DNA from: Caprella mutica
Taxonomy: Eukaryota; Arthropoda; Malacostraca; Amphipoda; Caprellidae
Length of the DNA stretch: 64,000 bases
Direction: 5' to 3'
Assembly (NCBI GenBank): GCA_947561585.1
Contig: CANNZV010002508.1
Coordinates: 31,521 to 95,520 of the forward strand
The translations under genes and the position numbers were made by a program. The notes beneath the pieces were generated by a model. It was not told the origin of the DNA. It searched no databases and saw nothing but the letters and a program-made list of their open reading frames with translations. Positions 1 to 12,600 of the stretch are shown piece by piece; the first letter of the stretch is position 1; each line of letters opens with the position of its first letter.

Positions 1-383
1 TGAATATGACGAATGGGTTAAAAGATTGATGGACAATTAGTTGATTGGAAAATTCATTTTCGTCAAAAGACAGAGTACAATATCATTTTTTGGTTGAAAT
101 TTCAGAAGATTGGTGTTGATTGGAGATGTACTTTTATCAATATTTTAAATCTAAATAAAGACTCTCAAGGATGCTAAAGAATCATTAATAATTTTTTAAA
201 GTATGTGTTTAATAATAATTAAGAATGATTATTATTCCCCTGATATCATGGATATTCCATCTAAATCCCATTCCCCAATTTGTTGAGAGGATATTCATGT
301 TTTAATATTTTTAGATATTTTCAAATTATTTTAAGAGGGAATATTCTAGGACTGACAGGGAGTAACTGCATTGATGACTGAAC
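1..383. other. A+T-rich DNA, nothing recognised
   Basis: No open frame of note, no repeat and no inverted structure that I can support. It ends at the TA flank of the first transposon. Confidence 0.5.
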
Positions 384-385
384 TA

Positions 386-1331
386 CAGGGTGAAAATTAA
401 ATACGGTAGAAAAGTAAATCTCTGTAACTTCAACAATTTTATTGTCTCAATGAAAACAAATATAACACTTTAAAGTTGAGAAGTTTCAGTTTTTATGTAC
501 TATTTAGTTTTGAAAATATAGATCTAAGGATAGGCTCCCTCTACCTTCAAACATTCTTGCATTAATTTAAGCCACGTTAATCTCTTGAATTTCTACCGAT
601 ATTTTGTTCTTCAGATTTTGCAGTGAAGTGGGAATGTTCAGCAAATTCCCCCAGAAGCAAAAAAAAAAAAATAGAATAAACTGTAGGTGTAAGAACTGGA
701 GAATGTGCGGGATAGTCTACGTCCTCAATTCGTGAAATCAATCGGATAGGAAATTCCCGCCTAAGAACAGAAAAAGATGATGTAGGCAATGCAGTGACAT
801 TCAATTCGGAGAGCAACAGCAAAATGTTAGAAGATTTTTCTTCCCAGAAATTAGGAGAAATAATCTTCCAAATCACTAAATGCACCGCGCACACTGCAAG
901 TTAATCGATGACAGTTCTTATGCAGGATTATCGTATCCGATTAATTTCAAGATTTTGAGACGTAGGCTGCCCCGCACGTTCTTATGATCATACACTTTCA
1001 TATTTTTTCCTCTGGGGGTATTGAAACAACAGATTATACCGCAACAGCCTCACCTTTATGCAAAATATGAAAAACAAAATATCGGTAGAAATTCACGAGA
1101 TTAAATGTGATCACTCTCTGCGCTGTAATGCAGGAAGCGCAGAGCTTAAGAAAATGCAAGATTGTTTGAAGGTAGAGGAAGCTCATCATAAGATCTGTAA
1201 TTTCAAAACTGAAGAGAACATAAAAAACTGCAACTTCTCAGCTTTAAAATGATTTATTTGTTTTCATCGTGACAATAAAATTGTTTAAGTTAGAGAGGTT
1301 TAGTTTTCTACCGTATTCAATTGTCACACTG
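386..1331. mobile_element. Degenerate mariner-like element with long inverted repeats
   Basis: The ends read CAGGGTGAAAATTAAATACGG on the left and, inverted, CAGTGTGACAATTGAATACGG on the right. Both ends are flanked by TA (384-385 and 1332-1333), the target duplication of Tc1/mariner elements. The inverted arms continue for about 230 bp (386..612 and 1072..1331) with obvious divergence, so the copy is old. The short centre holds a transposase relic on the minus strand. Confidence 0.7.
577..894 (-). pseudogene. mariner-type transposase relic
   Basis: The minus-strand reading contains a stretch resembling the mariner signature WPxRSPDLTPxDFFLWG: here it reads YPAHSPVLTP and, a few residues on, a FFFLLLGEF tail. 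This is the block that carries the second and third acidic residues in mariner transposases, and the SPDL aspartate is lost (SPVL). Only about 100 residues remain of a family that is usually 330-350 aa long, with no HTH region. It is a dead fragment inside the 386..1331 element. The similarity is weak and short; the inverted repeats and TA flanks support the assignment more than the protein does. Confidence 0.45.
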
Positions 1332-1484
1332 TATTTTAAATTTTGGCCTATATACTTTTCACTACAAAAATGCTAAAGAATTGATATATGGTGTTAACGG
1401 TATATGCATGAGTATGTACTCTAGGTTTATAGACTGTGCTATATTAGTTTGCAGCCCCATCTTCATTCATAAGTACACATTATA

Positions 1485-2977
1485 CAGTAACGGACAAAAT
1501 ATAAGGGTAGACAAAAACCAGTTATCTAAATCTATAATTTCATAAAAAGAACAGAACACACATTATTGAAATTTTGCATGTATTTTCATATAGAGCTCAT
1601 ATGTATTTGTATGAAATTTCAAAGCATTTGGACAAATATTCTAGGAATAGTTCCATATTTTACTTCAAACACTAAATTTTGCTCTGGTCAAAAGTTAAGG
1701 GTAGCCATCATAAACTTTGAAATATTCGAGGACTTTATAATTAGCTTTATAATTTGTGAATAATTCTTTACTATATCACTTCAATACATATTCTACCACA
1801 AAATTTACAAATTTGGCACAATATGAAGGAGTTATCCACCTTCTATTCATCCTCGAGAAATGTCCACAATTCTTCCGCATTTCTTGTGTTTCAGCTCTGA
1901 GTACAGTCTCCAATTATTTTCCAAACAATCTCAATTCGATTGAGGTCTGGACTCTGTGAAAGCCAACTCATTAGAGCAATTTCTTCATCTTCTAATAGAG
2001 TCGTACCTTTTTTATCTGAGTAGTAGGGTACGTTGTCCTGCTTGAAACTCTGAGGTTGAGGGTCAGCTGCTTATTGATAGAGGAGAATATGATGACGAAA
2101 CAGCTGTTTTAAACTGCTGCAATAACTCCTCCTCACAGTAAAACAATTGAACCAGGTCCAGCAGAAAAAATGACCCCCTAAACCATCACACTACCTCCTC
2201 CAAAATTAACCTTTTTCTTGACGCAGTTCATAGGTAACATTTCCCCTACTTTACGTTTAATTTGTACGTTTCGATGCAGGGACACATTATTGCAAACCAA
2301 TTTGTTGAATTCGAAGCGAAAAAGTAGACTGGGAGACCGTACCTCCAGACATGACATCTATTTCACGAAAAATTTGACCAGAAGTGTTGAAACTACCTTG
2401 CAAGCTACTTTGAAGACTTGCATGATCTTCTCTCAGCAATGCTTCGGGAAGTCTACCATTCTTCGGTTTGGAATCAACAACTCCATACTGCTTAAGCTAA
2501 GCCACAATATGTTGCACAATCCTTTTGGACCTTCATGTGGCAATAGAAATCTCTTGCAACGACAATTAGAGACTGTATCAGAGGGGAAACTTGTGGACAT
2601 TTCTCGAGGATGAATAGAAGATGGACAACTCCTTCATATTGTGCAAAATTATTAGAATTTTGTGGTAGAAGATGTATTAGAGTGATATAGCAAAGAATTA
2701 TTCACAAATTATTAAGTTAATTGCCAATATCCGGGAATATTTCAAAGTTTATGATGGCTACCCTTAACTTTTGACCGGAGCAAAATTCAGTGTTTGAAGT
2801 AAAATATGGGACTATTCCTAGAATATTTGTCCAAATGCTTTGAAATTTCATACGAATACATATGAGTTCTATATGAATATACGTGCACAATTTTAATAAT
2901 GTGTGTTTTGTACTTTTTATGAAATTAAAGATTTAGATAACTTGTTTTTGCCTACCCTTATATTTTGTCCTCTACTG
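1485..2977. mobile_element. Tc1-like transposon, about 1.49 kb, long terminal inverted repeats
   Basis: TA dinucleotides flank both ends (1483-1484 and 2978-2979). The left end starts CAGTAACGGACAAAATATAA and the right end, inverted, starts CAGTAGAGGACAAAATATAA. The inverted arms run for nearly 390 bp (1485..1875 and 2595..2977). The length fits a Tc1 family element, and the middle holds a broken transposase on the minus strand. Confidence 0.85.
1880..2600 (-). pseudogene. Tc1-family transposase, degenerate
   Basis: Tc1 transposases are DDE enzymes that cut and paste DNA at TA sites. On the minus strand two catalytic-core blocks can be read. One is KQDNVPYYSDKK, matching the QDNxPxH block with the second catalytic Asp. 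The other is SQSPDLNRIEIVWK, matching HSPDLNPIENVW with the third acidic residue. Stops and frame changes lie around them and no N-terminal paired-like HTH region can be followed, so the gene is dead. It sits between the long inverted arms of the 1485..2977 element and reads from the right arm towards the left. Plus-strand frames over 2218..2613 are shadows. Confidence 0.75.
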
Positions 2978-2979
2978 TA

Positions 2980-4116
2980 TGTTTTTTGAAATGTTAAAGG
3001 GTTAAATATGTTCAATTAGATAATGCAAGGATTATTAACACCTAGCTATGTTACACATTTTAAACTCTGGAAGTAAAACATAAAATGGAACAAGGAGAAT
3101 ACATTTACCAGAGTTTGATTGTTAAATTATTTGTAGAACAGACACTAATTTTATGTAGTATGATCAATAGTGTTAATAATTATCAGTTTACCACAGTTGT
3201 TTTTCTGCTTTCATGAACACTTTATTGTTTTTACTTCTACTGGAGTTTATTTTATTTTATTCGATCAGTATTCTTTCACTAAATCTTTCCACTCCTAACT
3301 TAATATATATTAATTTATTGATCATTGTCTTTTTTAAAATTCAATGAAATCATTAAAAATGATAATCATGAAATATTCCTTTAGATTATTCTGAGAATGC
3401 TCTCATGGTATCAATTTTTGCTGGTGTAAAGATTATTTATTGAGTTCCATAAGTTTGCCGTCAAAATATAAAAAAATAATGCTCTTTGACACTATTTAAT
3501 CTTCCTATATTCGTGGTAAGCCTTCTTTATTATATTCTATATTCTATGCACATTAATACGGTCGCAATATAAAGTTTCAGAACTTTCCTCTCACCATTTT
3601 CCTTCTGTAATGCAAAGTGCTTTCAAATATTAAAACAGGAGTTTTAATTCCTCTAAATCCTCCACTATGGTGTGTTAGGCAGATTAAATTTCAGGAGATT
3701 ATAACTTTTGTCTTTTTCTTTGGAATATTTTCCAGAGAAAAATCCACGTTGAAAACCTGTTGTCATTTCTTTCTGGAATCTTATTTATAATGAAGATTAA
3801 TTATTAATACTTTAGTTAGTTAAAATTCTTACATCTGTCAAAATAGAGTTCAAATTAAAATTAGATTAATAACTTAGAAGATATTATAATGAGAATAAAA
3901 TTATGATCGCTCCTATAGCGTTAGTATTTATATTTTACGAGGAAAAAAGGTTTTCATTTCACAATTTAAAGTCAATCTAAAACTATTCATATTGGCTTCT
4001 TTCATCAAATGAAAAATGAAATGTATGCTATTTTTGTCCAGAAAAGAGTAAAGATAAAGTGTTATGATGGTAGGTTATTCTTTCCATTTTATAGTGTTAG
4101 AAAACGAGAAATACAT
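2980..4116. other. A+T-rich intergenic DNA, nothing recognised
   Basis: No convincing coding frame, tandem repeat or inverted pair seen between the Tc1-like element and the next foldback-like element. Confidence 0.5.
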
Positions 4117-4125
4117 TATTTTGAT

Positions 4126-5218
4126 CGCGCACGGACATTTCGTCCACGGACAATTCATCCACGGACATTTCGTCCACGAAATGGTTTAATTTGTATTATA
4201 TTTATAATGTGTATATAATTCATATTGATCATTATTTACTGATATTTTGCAATATAAAAGTAGAAAACACCATTTGTTTATGGTAATTATAAATTCATGG
4301 TCTTTGCCATAATTCTTATTGTAATCTTCTTCTCCTGCCCCTACTGGCCGGCAAAAGTAAAATAATATAACTGAAAACTTTTTAATGATATACAGGCAGG
4401 CCTTGCTTTTATTATTCCATTGTCTTATAAAATCTATAATAATAGCAAGGCGTGTCTCGAAGTTATTAGAGTATATAAACATAGAAAATAGTGGACATAA
4501 TAACAATAACTACAATAAACATCAATATTATTACTCAGATTAGGTTATTAGAAGCAATATTGGTACAGAAATTACTTTTAAATAACACATTTTTTAACAG
4601 TGATTGAATAAAAATTCATACATGATACAAGTATATAATATACTACTTAACAAGTGATTGATAATGAATTATGTTATAAAAGAAATAGGTAGATATTGGT
4701 TTTTTCTAGCGTTGCCTTTAATTATTTAAACGTAAAACCGTTCATGCTATTGTACTGTTCCATATTTTCGTACTCATAATAAAACCATACATAATCATTA
4801 TTATTTACCTATTGTAATTATTTCATTTCACCATGTTATTTCAGTGCGATATCTTGGATACTAATAACTCATTAATTATTTATGCAAAATATTAAAGAAG
4901 ATATATATAACTTAAATATACAGTCAAACCGTTTATCATGTCTAATTTCATAACTAATAGAAGGGTAAACATTTTTTTTGAGTTCATATGGAATTGTCCG
5001 GAATAAATCACTATACCTAATATCATTATGTACGTATTTATACATGCCTATTAATGTAATAGTGAAAAATATTGTGAAATATAACCCATATACACTTTAA
5101 AATACAAAATTAAGCAATTCGTGGACGAAATGTCCGTGGACGAATTATCCGTGGACGAAATGTCCGTTGGACGAAATGTCCGTGGACGAATTGTCCGTGG
5201 ACGAAATGTCCTAGACCC
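4126..5218. mobile_element. Foldback-like element (unit GTCCACGGACATTTC), 1.09 kb
   Basis: Tandem copies of a 15-bp unit (GTCCACGGACATTTC) at 4126..4182 face an inverted array at 5118..5218. A 9-bp direct repeat TATTTTGAT flanks the element exactly (4117-4125 and 5219-5227). The right end reads GTCCTAGACCC, a variant of the CTAGCACC terminus seen on other elements of this window. The interior has no coding frame, so it is non-autonomous. A 9-bp duplication is typical of Mutator-like elements, but the superfamily is inferred. Confidence 0.8.
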
Positions 5219-5227
5219 TATTTTGAT

Positions 5228-6293
5228 ATACCATTCAAAATAATAATTGCTCAAAATTTCAGACGAGGAGTGAATTATTCTATTATTCCGATCGAGAACT
5301 AATTTAATGGTGAAGTTTAATTTCCGAGAAAACATCGAAATTAATTTAGAAGGTACACTATACTTCTTATCTATCAATCAATCTCACTCGCTGCCAAATC
5401 TCTGATCAAATCAGCAGGCTAATCATTTCTGAGGAAACTTTCTTCAGCAAAACTATTTTTCAGAATTTCTCGATTCAGTTTCAATAAAGAAAGATTGATG
5501 GCTTGCATTGCTCTCCCAGGTCAAGATAAAGCTCAGGGTGTTTAATATCTGTTATCTTTTTACACGAACAGCAACGCCAAATTTTGAACGATGGATTTGA
5601 AAAGAAAACGTTCATATATGACCGAAAAAATGTGTCGTGACATTAATGTGGAAATATAGTAGAATAATAACGCAACTTTTTATCTAATGACGTGAAGAAT
5701 TGTTAGTGAAAATGCATCCTGAAAAACGGGTCTAATTTATTAAAGTGTTGTGGAATAATTAATGATATCACAATTTACGAGTCTGTGACATCATACACTA
5801 TTCGATAAAAGTAATAAATAAACTCAGTTTATGATAACGGTACATTGCAAAATTAATTAGATACGTTATATAGAAAATATAAGATCATCTGCTTTCAATG
5901 ATATTAAAGTAAATTGAATTATTTGATGAGTAAACTTTGTAAACTATCAGAATTTTTTGTGCATAAATATTGTTAGTGAATAGTTACTTGTGGAAATTCC
6001 GTCATGTAAGATATTTTAATAACAAGGGAAAAAGCATATAATACAATATGCGTGTAACTGTACAGGAATGATGATACGAACTATTTGTATACATAATTAG
6101 CTGCATTTTAACGAAATGGAAGCAATAACGCTACTCGAACCTATATATACGAGAATGATTAGGAATAATTATTAAATATAAAATAATATTAATTTAATTT
6201 TTAGTAAACTTGAGCAAAAATAAAAACACAAACAAACGGTGATACTGAAGATGTGAATTTCCTCAGCAAGTGACGATGCAAGTACTTCCAGTA
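5228..6293. other. A+T-rich DNA, nothing recognised
   Basis: No supported gene or repeat. It separates two foldback-like elements. Confidence 0.5.
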
Positions 6294-7045
6294 GGTGTAC
6301 GGACAACTGCCTTGCGGACTTCTGTCATGCAGACAACTGCCAAGCGGACAACTGCCATGCGGGGACAACTGCAATGCGAATAACTGCCATGCAGGGACAA
6401 CTGCAATGCGGACAACTGCAATACGGACAACTACAATGCGGAAAACTGCAATGCGGACAACTGCAATGCGAACAACTGCAATGCGGAAAACTGCAATGCG
6501 GACAACTGCAATGCGAACAACTGCAATGCGGAAAACTGTCATGTGGACAACTGACATGCGGAAAACTGCTATGTGGACAACTGCCATAAAGACAACTGTC
6601 CTACGAACAACTGCCATGTGGACAACTGCCGTGCGGAAAACTGCCATGCGGAAAACTGCCAAGCAGACAAATGCTATGCGGACAACTGCCATGCAGACAG
6701 CTGCATGCAGACAGCTGCATGCAGACAGCTGCTATGCGGACAACTGCCTTGCAGACAGCTGCTATGCAGACAACTGCCATTCGGACAACTGCCATGCAGA
6801 CAACTGCCAAGCAGACAACTGCCATGCAGACAACTGCCATGCGGACAACTGCCATGCAGACAGCTGCTATGTGGACAACTGCCATGCGGACAACTGCCAT
6901 GCGGACAACTGCCATGCGGACAACTATCATGCGGACAACTGCCATGCAGACAGTTGCTATGTGGACAACTGCCATGCGGACAACTGCCATGCAGACAACT
7001 GCCATGTGACAACTATCATGCGGACAACTGTCATGCGGACAACGG
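6294..7045. repeat. 15-bp minisatellite, about 50 copies
   Basis: Near-perfect tandem units of GGACAACTGCCATGC, with local variants such as GGAAAACTGCAATGC and AGACAGCTGCATGC. The period is a multiple of three and the unit rarely makes a stop, so several frames on both strands stay open for 70 to 270 codons. These are products of the repeat and not genes. Confidence 0.95.
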
Positions 7046-7140
7046 CCATTCTATACAGTATATCTCACAAAAAGTTTTCTCGATTTTATAATTAATTAAG
7101 CTTGCTATAAATAGAAATATATTCATGTAGTAGTTCGTAC

Positions 7141-8288
7141 GGTTCTAGGTATATTCCACCCCGGTAATTTCCACCCCGGTATATTCCACCTCTTTATATT
7201 TTTCCCCTGTTTATTCGTTCCCAGGTATATTCCACCCCGGTAAATTCATCCCCTGTCACAATGCTCATTTGGGTGACAATAAAAATTCTAAGATTTTATT
7301 TTTAGATTGCCATTTGTTAAATAATTCGTACCGATGAAAAAATAACTCAGACGATATCCTGAGACATTTGGACAATATTTAGAGGTAGCTCAAGTCAATT
7401 AAATTTTATCCTAATAGAATTAAAAATATTCCTGATATGGTAGTTTATTTCAAAGTTAACGTGTTGAACAAGTTAATATTAATTCCTTTTTAACATTAAA
7501 CTGCACATGTGCTCTTACAACAATGGTTGGATGAGGTGTGGAAGGGGTCACATGGCAGAGACAACCCATTGAATGTTTTCGCTCTTTGCTTATAAGTTGC
7601 TGTTTGGAATTCAAGGACCAAATTCACCGTGGTCAAAATCTTTCAATGTTAAAATACATTGATCTCCCAGTCTTAAAACCCTGTACAATAATCCACACCT
7701 CTCTATCGGAATCATCTTGGTAAAAAAAAAAACCTACGGTCAAAAACCACCACTCTTACAAGAAGTTAAAATATCAAATTCAAAATGAGATAAATATAAC
7801 ATGAAGTACTATATGACCTCATCTTACAATTAATATCGATTTTGTGTTGGCGATATGGAAGAAAATCAGCTTGAGATTGAAAATCTAAATACCTCAACTC
7901 ATAAAGAGCGTTCACACAACCTTTCTTTCTGTTGTTCTGTTACATGTGTAGTGAAAAATTTACAGCTTGTGATTAGCCAGCAAAAGGTTTAATTTGATAC
8001 TGTGAAAATGCAAGTTACCTAGTATTATAAATAATATTAATAAATGACAAATATTAATAACTAACCAAACCTAACCTGAAAAGTAGGTTGGAATTTACCG
8101 GGGTGGAATATACCTAGGGTGGAATATACTGGGGTGGAATATACCGGGGTGGAATTTACCGGTGTGGAATATACTGGGGTGGAATATACCAGGGTGGAAT
8201 ATACCTTGGGTGGAATATACCGTGGTGGAATTTACCGGTGTGGAATATACTGGGGTGGAATATACTGGGGTGGAATATACCGGTCACC
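7141..8288. mobile_element. Nested foldback-like element (unit CCACCCCGGTATATT), 1.15 kb
   Basis: It starts GGTTCTAGGTATATTCC and ends, inverted, GGTGACCGGTATATTCC. It is flanked by a perfect 8-bp target duplication GTTCGTAC (7133-7140 and 8289-8296). The arms are tandem 15-bp units at 7141..7250 and 8090..8288. Its unique centre is similar to the centre of the 25375..26327 element, so both belong to one subfamily. No coding capacity. It is inserted inside the 6294..8861 element. Confidence 0.88.
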
Positions 8289-8861
8289 GTTCGTACATTT
8301 ATACAAGGTTTTTTTTATATTGAAAATAATCCCTAGAATTGGCCATCATAATAATGATTAAATAATATAAAAACCTTAAAACGGACAACTACAAAAATAC
8401 ATATATCCTATTTATAAGAAGCTTTAAATAATAAAATTGAGAATACTTTTTGCGGGACATATGAACATTATAATTTTGTATAAGGTTAATTTCAATGCGC
8501 TATGTAACCTTAAACTTTCATGAATTGAATTTAGTATAATAATGGTAATCCTATAGTCCAATATTGTGCATGAAGATGCATATAAGAATTCAAATTGGAA
8601 ATAATACAAAAATATTTCTTTGCTAAAATATTCTTCATTAATACTTAACCCATTTAGCCACTTTAATAATCAAATGGTAGACAAAAATGTTAGAATATAG
8701 CGATGCAAAACTTGTTTTTCAAACATTTAATAGTAATAAGAATAGTACAAACGTAAGCTTTACAGGATAATATTTGGCATGATTGTGGTAGTCCGAATGG
8801 CAGTAGTCTGCAAGACAGTTGTCCGCTTGACAGATGTCCGCATGGCAGTTTTCCTAGAGCC

Positions 8862-10344
8862 TTTAAATAACATAAATATAACAATATAACAATTTCCCTC
8901 TTCCAATTCATTAACAAGAAATATAACTGTATCCAAATGCTTATTACCCCTTTAATGACCACAACAAAGTATAACTTTGTTCCTATTTCCATGATTTTTT
9001 CTTTCTTCATCTACAATTACTAAGAGTCAATACACTAAGGTAATTGTGAGTCATCTTAAAAGAAATGTCTGAAGTTACTATTATACTTATTTAGTGCCCC
9101 TAGATAATCTGTTAACAATAGTTCATTGGAAAAAATATATTAATTTTTTTTTTCAGTGTTCACTGTTCATCTCGTATGGAAGTGTAAATTGACATTTTAC
9201 TTTATGTTGGGAAAATTTGAATACGTCGCGTCATCATTTAAATTAACATAAAGAATAAGTAAATTAACCCTATAACAAGAGCAAATCTCGTAAATAACAT
9301 TCTGTAGTGTAACAAAAAAGAGAGGAAATCTATTTTTTGTAGAAAAAAAAGTTCAAGTCTGCACCTAAGCCAGCCCAAATTGAGAATAAAAGCTATCCGC
9401 CACAGGACTAAAATCTCATGGAACTTTATCTACGAATGCTCTTAACATTTCTCAATGAGGAGAAAATATACCTCACTAAAAAGCAGTGGAGATCATTTAA
9501 AGTTTTTGCAAAAGTTTAGCGTTTGCTTCAAGAAAAGGTTTACACGAGTATATCTTAGGGTTCACACAAAATGAAGAAAGAATATTATCGTTTATTTACC
9601 ATATTTCTTGCCAGATGCACTTTGTGTAAAATGTAAATATCGAAAGAATTTTATCAGCTGCACCTTTGAAGGAAATGAATTTCCATTTTCATGAATTGTC
9701 GAGGTTTTGTTGTCCTTGAATTAGTCACTTGTGATCAAATTGATTTGCTAATACTGTTATTTTAAAGTAAATGATTTATTTGTTATTTTATAGAGAGAGA
9801 GTAATTGTAGTTACCTATCTGGGCGATATTTGTTATCAGTATATCAATGTAGATTGTTTACATTTCTACAGTCTTCTTCTATAAAGTATAGTGTTTTCTG
9901 GGTCTTTATTATTACAATTTTCAAAACCGTATTTTCAGTTTAGGATTATAGCTAATTAAAACTATCTTATTCAAAACGTGTCCTGTGTTCGAAGTATTAC
10001 ATTTTGTTTCAATATTTGCTGTTACTGCTCAATTACCTTTTATTTCTGTTCATAAAATAAACACTGAATGTTTAACTTTTTAAGAGTTATCTAACTCACT
10101 ATTTATTAAAGCAGTTTGAGGATTTTGTAATATTTTATTTCTCGGATTTTAGGCAAGTTTAACTTTGTTGAAAATAGGAAACTTATTGGGAAACTCTTCT
10201 TTTAAATACTTCAATCTATTAAGTCAAAGAATAAAACAGGAGTCCATGAAATAAATAAAAAAATAACTGCTTCATATCCACATAATTTCACAATGATATT
10301 TGAAATTTATGTACATATATATAGTAGCTATTTCTACGCCATTT
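8862..10344. other. A+T-rich DNA, nothing recognised
   Basis: No supported gene, array or inverted pair over this stretch. Confidence 0.5.
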
Positions 10345-10351
10345 TATCTTC

Positions 10352-10496
10352 GAGCAAGTACAGATAACGGAACAGGGTCCGTTATCTGTACTTGGTTAAA
10401 TTCTGTTCCATTATCTTTACTATATAGCTTAATTTTTGGTCAGTTATCTTTACTAGCTAAATTTCTGGATCGTTATCTATACTTGCTTCTTAACTT
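10352..10496. repeat. Dyad plus degenerate tandem repeat, end of a foldback-like element
   Basis: A perfect 17-bp inverted repeat (CAAGTACAGATAACGGA at 10355-10371 and its complement at 10378-10394) is followed by degenerate tandem units ending in TTATCTNTACTTGC. The same words (AGCAAGTAAAGATAA) form the ends of the element at 36261..36764, so this is probably a decayed relative. Confidence 0.6.
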
Positions 10497-10557
10497 CAAC
10501 TAAAAATTAAGTCAACTTATTAAATTAAGTCAACTTACTAAATTAAGTCAACTTCAA

Positions 10558-10908
10558 TTTGATATATATATAAAATCAAAATTAAAATAGATAATATCAA
10601 AATTAATATAGATAATATCAAAATTGATATAGATAATATCAAAATTAATATAGATAATATCAAAATTGATATAGATAATATCAAAATTGATATAGATAAT
10701 ATCAAAATTGATATAGATAATATCAAAATTAATATAGATATTATCAAAATTAATATAGATAATATCAAAATTAATATAGATAATATCAAAATTAAATTAG
10801 ATAAAATAAAAATTTAATAAGATAATTTTAAAATAAATATAGATAATATCAAAATTAATATAGATAATATCAAAATTAATATAGATAATATCAAAATTAA
10901 TATGTATA
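10558..10908. repeat. 21-bp tandem repeat, left part
   Basis: About 15 units of a 21-bp A+T-rich repeat (GATAATATCAAAATTAATATA with A/G variation). It resumes as a short degenerate run at 11845..11900 beyond the mariner-like insertion. The open frame on its minus strand encodes only Ile/Leu/Ser heptads and is not a gene. Confidence 0.9.
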
Positions 10909-10910
10909 TA

Positions 10911-11842
10911 CCGGGTGACCAATAAAAAACTGGTCGAAAGTACATGCTTATAACTTCAAAAGTTTTCGATGTAGAAAAGTAAAACAAATATCACATACAA
11001 GAGTATATTCTCAAGTTTTATTCTGTATATAACAAATGTTCGAAATCTTTACTGCTGTGCTAAATAAAAAGATTAATCCGTTTTTCCAAAATTAGTGATT
11101 ACTGCAACTCATATATTTTGGTTACTTCACGTATCTCTTGCTTCAAGTCTTCAATCATGGTTGATTTCAATTTAAATACCTTTTCTTTAACATTTATCGG
11201 AGATAAAATCAAAAGGAGAAAGGTCAAGGGACTTAGTTGAACAGAGAAAACGGTTCGGTGCGAAATAATCTTGTCCTCGAAGTGATTTTTCAATCAGTCT
11301 ACTGCAGAGAAGAATATACATGCAGTTGCAGTGTCCTAATGGAACCAAAAGTAAAGATGATTGTCGTCAGTCATTACAGTACTTAACATTTCATTGCATC
11401 CGTCGGTGTTTACAGAACAAACATTTTCAGTCTCTACATCTTTCCGCACCGAACTGTCACTTTCTGCGAGTGCAATGGTTTCTCAAACACTTAATTTCTT
11501 GTCCATTTATTGAACAAATTCTTAACCATTTTAATTTTTATATCCTTGTTGTATTGAATGGCATATTTTCTCTTGACTTTAGATAATGTTTAGAAATGAA
11601 AACACGCTATTCAATAGTTAGTTGCATAATGATTCATGAGGGTTGATAAAATGCGTTGACGAAATAACCATTATGATTGATTGAGATATCTGTATCCCTC
11701 ATTCGATAGTTATCAATATCTTTAATACTAAATAAAACTTGAGAATATATTCTTTTATGTGATTCTTGTTTCATCTTTCTACACCAATTATTTTTTTAGT
11801 TATAAGCATTTACTTTCGACCAGTTTTTTATTGGTCACCCGG
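10911..11842. mobile_element. mariner-like element inserted in the 21-bp repeat
   Basis: Inverted ends CCGGGTGACCAATAAAAAAC are flanked by TA (10909-10910 and 11843-11844). The inverted similarity runs for about 120 bp on each side. Repeat sequence lies on both sides, so the element split an existing array. A transposase relic on the minus strand is inside. Confidence 0.85.
11099..11586 (-). pseudogene. mariner-like transposase C-terminal relic
   Basis: The minus strand reads LDLSPFDFIL followed by KEKVF and then a helix ending DLKQEIREV. This matches the end of mariner-type transposases (RSPDLTPLDFFLWGxxKxxVY, then ELKQRIRE). The match has to change frame just upstream of LDLSPFDFIL. Catalytic residues upstream are not readable and the HTH region is missing. 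The relic is enclosed by the inverted repeats of the 10911..11842 element. A plus-strand frame at 11320..11586 is a shadow. Confidence 0.6.
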
Positions 11843-12030
11843 TATAATATCAAAATTAAAATAGTTAAAATCAAAACTAATATAGATTAAATCTAAAATA
11901 AAATAGCTAAAATTCAACTAATTTTTGTTCAATTATCAATTATAATCTTTCGAGTTTAATTCAAGTTTGGGGTTTGTTTAACAAAAAAATGAATAATCTG
12001 GCCACTCTGATTTCATCCGTTTTTCAACCA

Positions 12031-12079
12031 TCATTTGATTCCCGGTAATTTGATTCCCGGTCATTTGATTCCCAGTAAT
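12031..12079. repeat. Short tandem run of GATTCCCGGTAATTT
   Basis: Three 15-bp units. The period and the CCCGGTAATTT word resemble the foldback arms elsewhere, but no inverted partner was found. It may be an orphan arm. Confidence 0.6.
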
Positions 12080-12392
12080 ATTTATCTGTTTACACACCAA
12101 TAGTAGACAGTTTTATTGGATTACATATTGATGTAAAACATTTAATAGTAACCTTATAGTTGATTATACTGTAAATAACTAAGCAATAAGAATGAAAACA
12201 AGAAATTAAATCCTATAGCTATATTCAAATAAGCAACAAATAATGGGATCAAATTTACGTTCAGCCAAAAATAATTTTCAATCACCAAATCAAATGTACT
12301 TGCATACCCCACTTTTATTACAACTTGCTCGTAAGACAAGTCAATTAAGTGTGGGTTATGACTCATAATTATTTTTCCTGATATAGAAAAAT

Positions 12393-12600
12393 TATTTGAG
12401 GAGTAACTTTGGCAATAAGGTTGTTAGTTTTTATGAAACTTTATGAAATGCAGGTGGAATTGCTTAAAAAATCTATTATGTTAAAGATTATTCATTATTC
12501 AATATAAAACTATTTTTAATCTATCACCTGTTAAGTGTTTGTGAAAAAAAACTCAACTGAAAACTAACAACCAAAAATGGCCAAGTTACTCCTAAAATAT
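12393..12600. mobile_element. Short hairpin MITE
   Basis: Inverted arms of about 45 bp (GAGGAGTAACTTTGGCAATA on the left and its diverged complement on the right, GGCCAAGTTACTCCT) enclose about 120 bp. No coding capacity, and the target duplication is not clear. Confidence 0.55.

Larger units (their letters stand above)
6294..8861. mobile_element. Foldback-like element with giant left arm (unit GGACAACTGCCATGC), 2.57 kb
   Basis: The left arm is about 750 bp of 15-bp units. The right arm, inverted, is only about 70 bp (8790..8861) but uses the same unit. The left end reads GGTGTACGGACAACTG and the right end, inverted, reads GGCTCTAGGAAAACTG, which match the two end types of other elements here. 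I could not find a convincing target duplication. A second foldback-like element (7141..8288) is inserted inside it. Confidence 0.7.

Noticed and set aside
6201..7095. Long Cys/Asp/Asn- or Met/Val-rich open frames on both strands (up to 266 codons)
   Set aside because: They are made only by the 15-bp minisatellite, whose period is a multiple of three and lacks stops in several frames at once.
10538..10789. Open frame of repeated Ile/Leu/Ser heptads
   Set aside because: Product of the 21-bp A+T-rich tandem repeat; no start context or domain.
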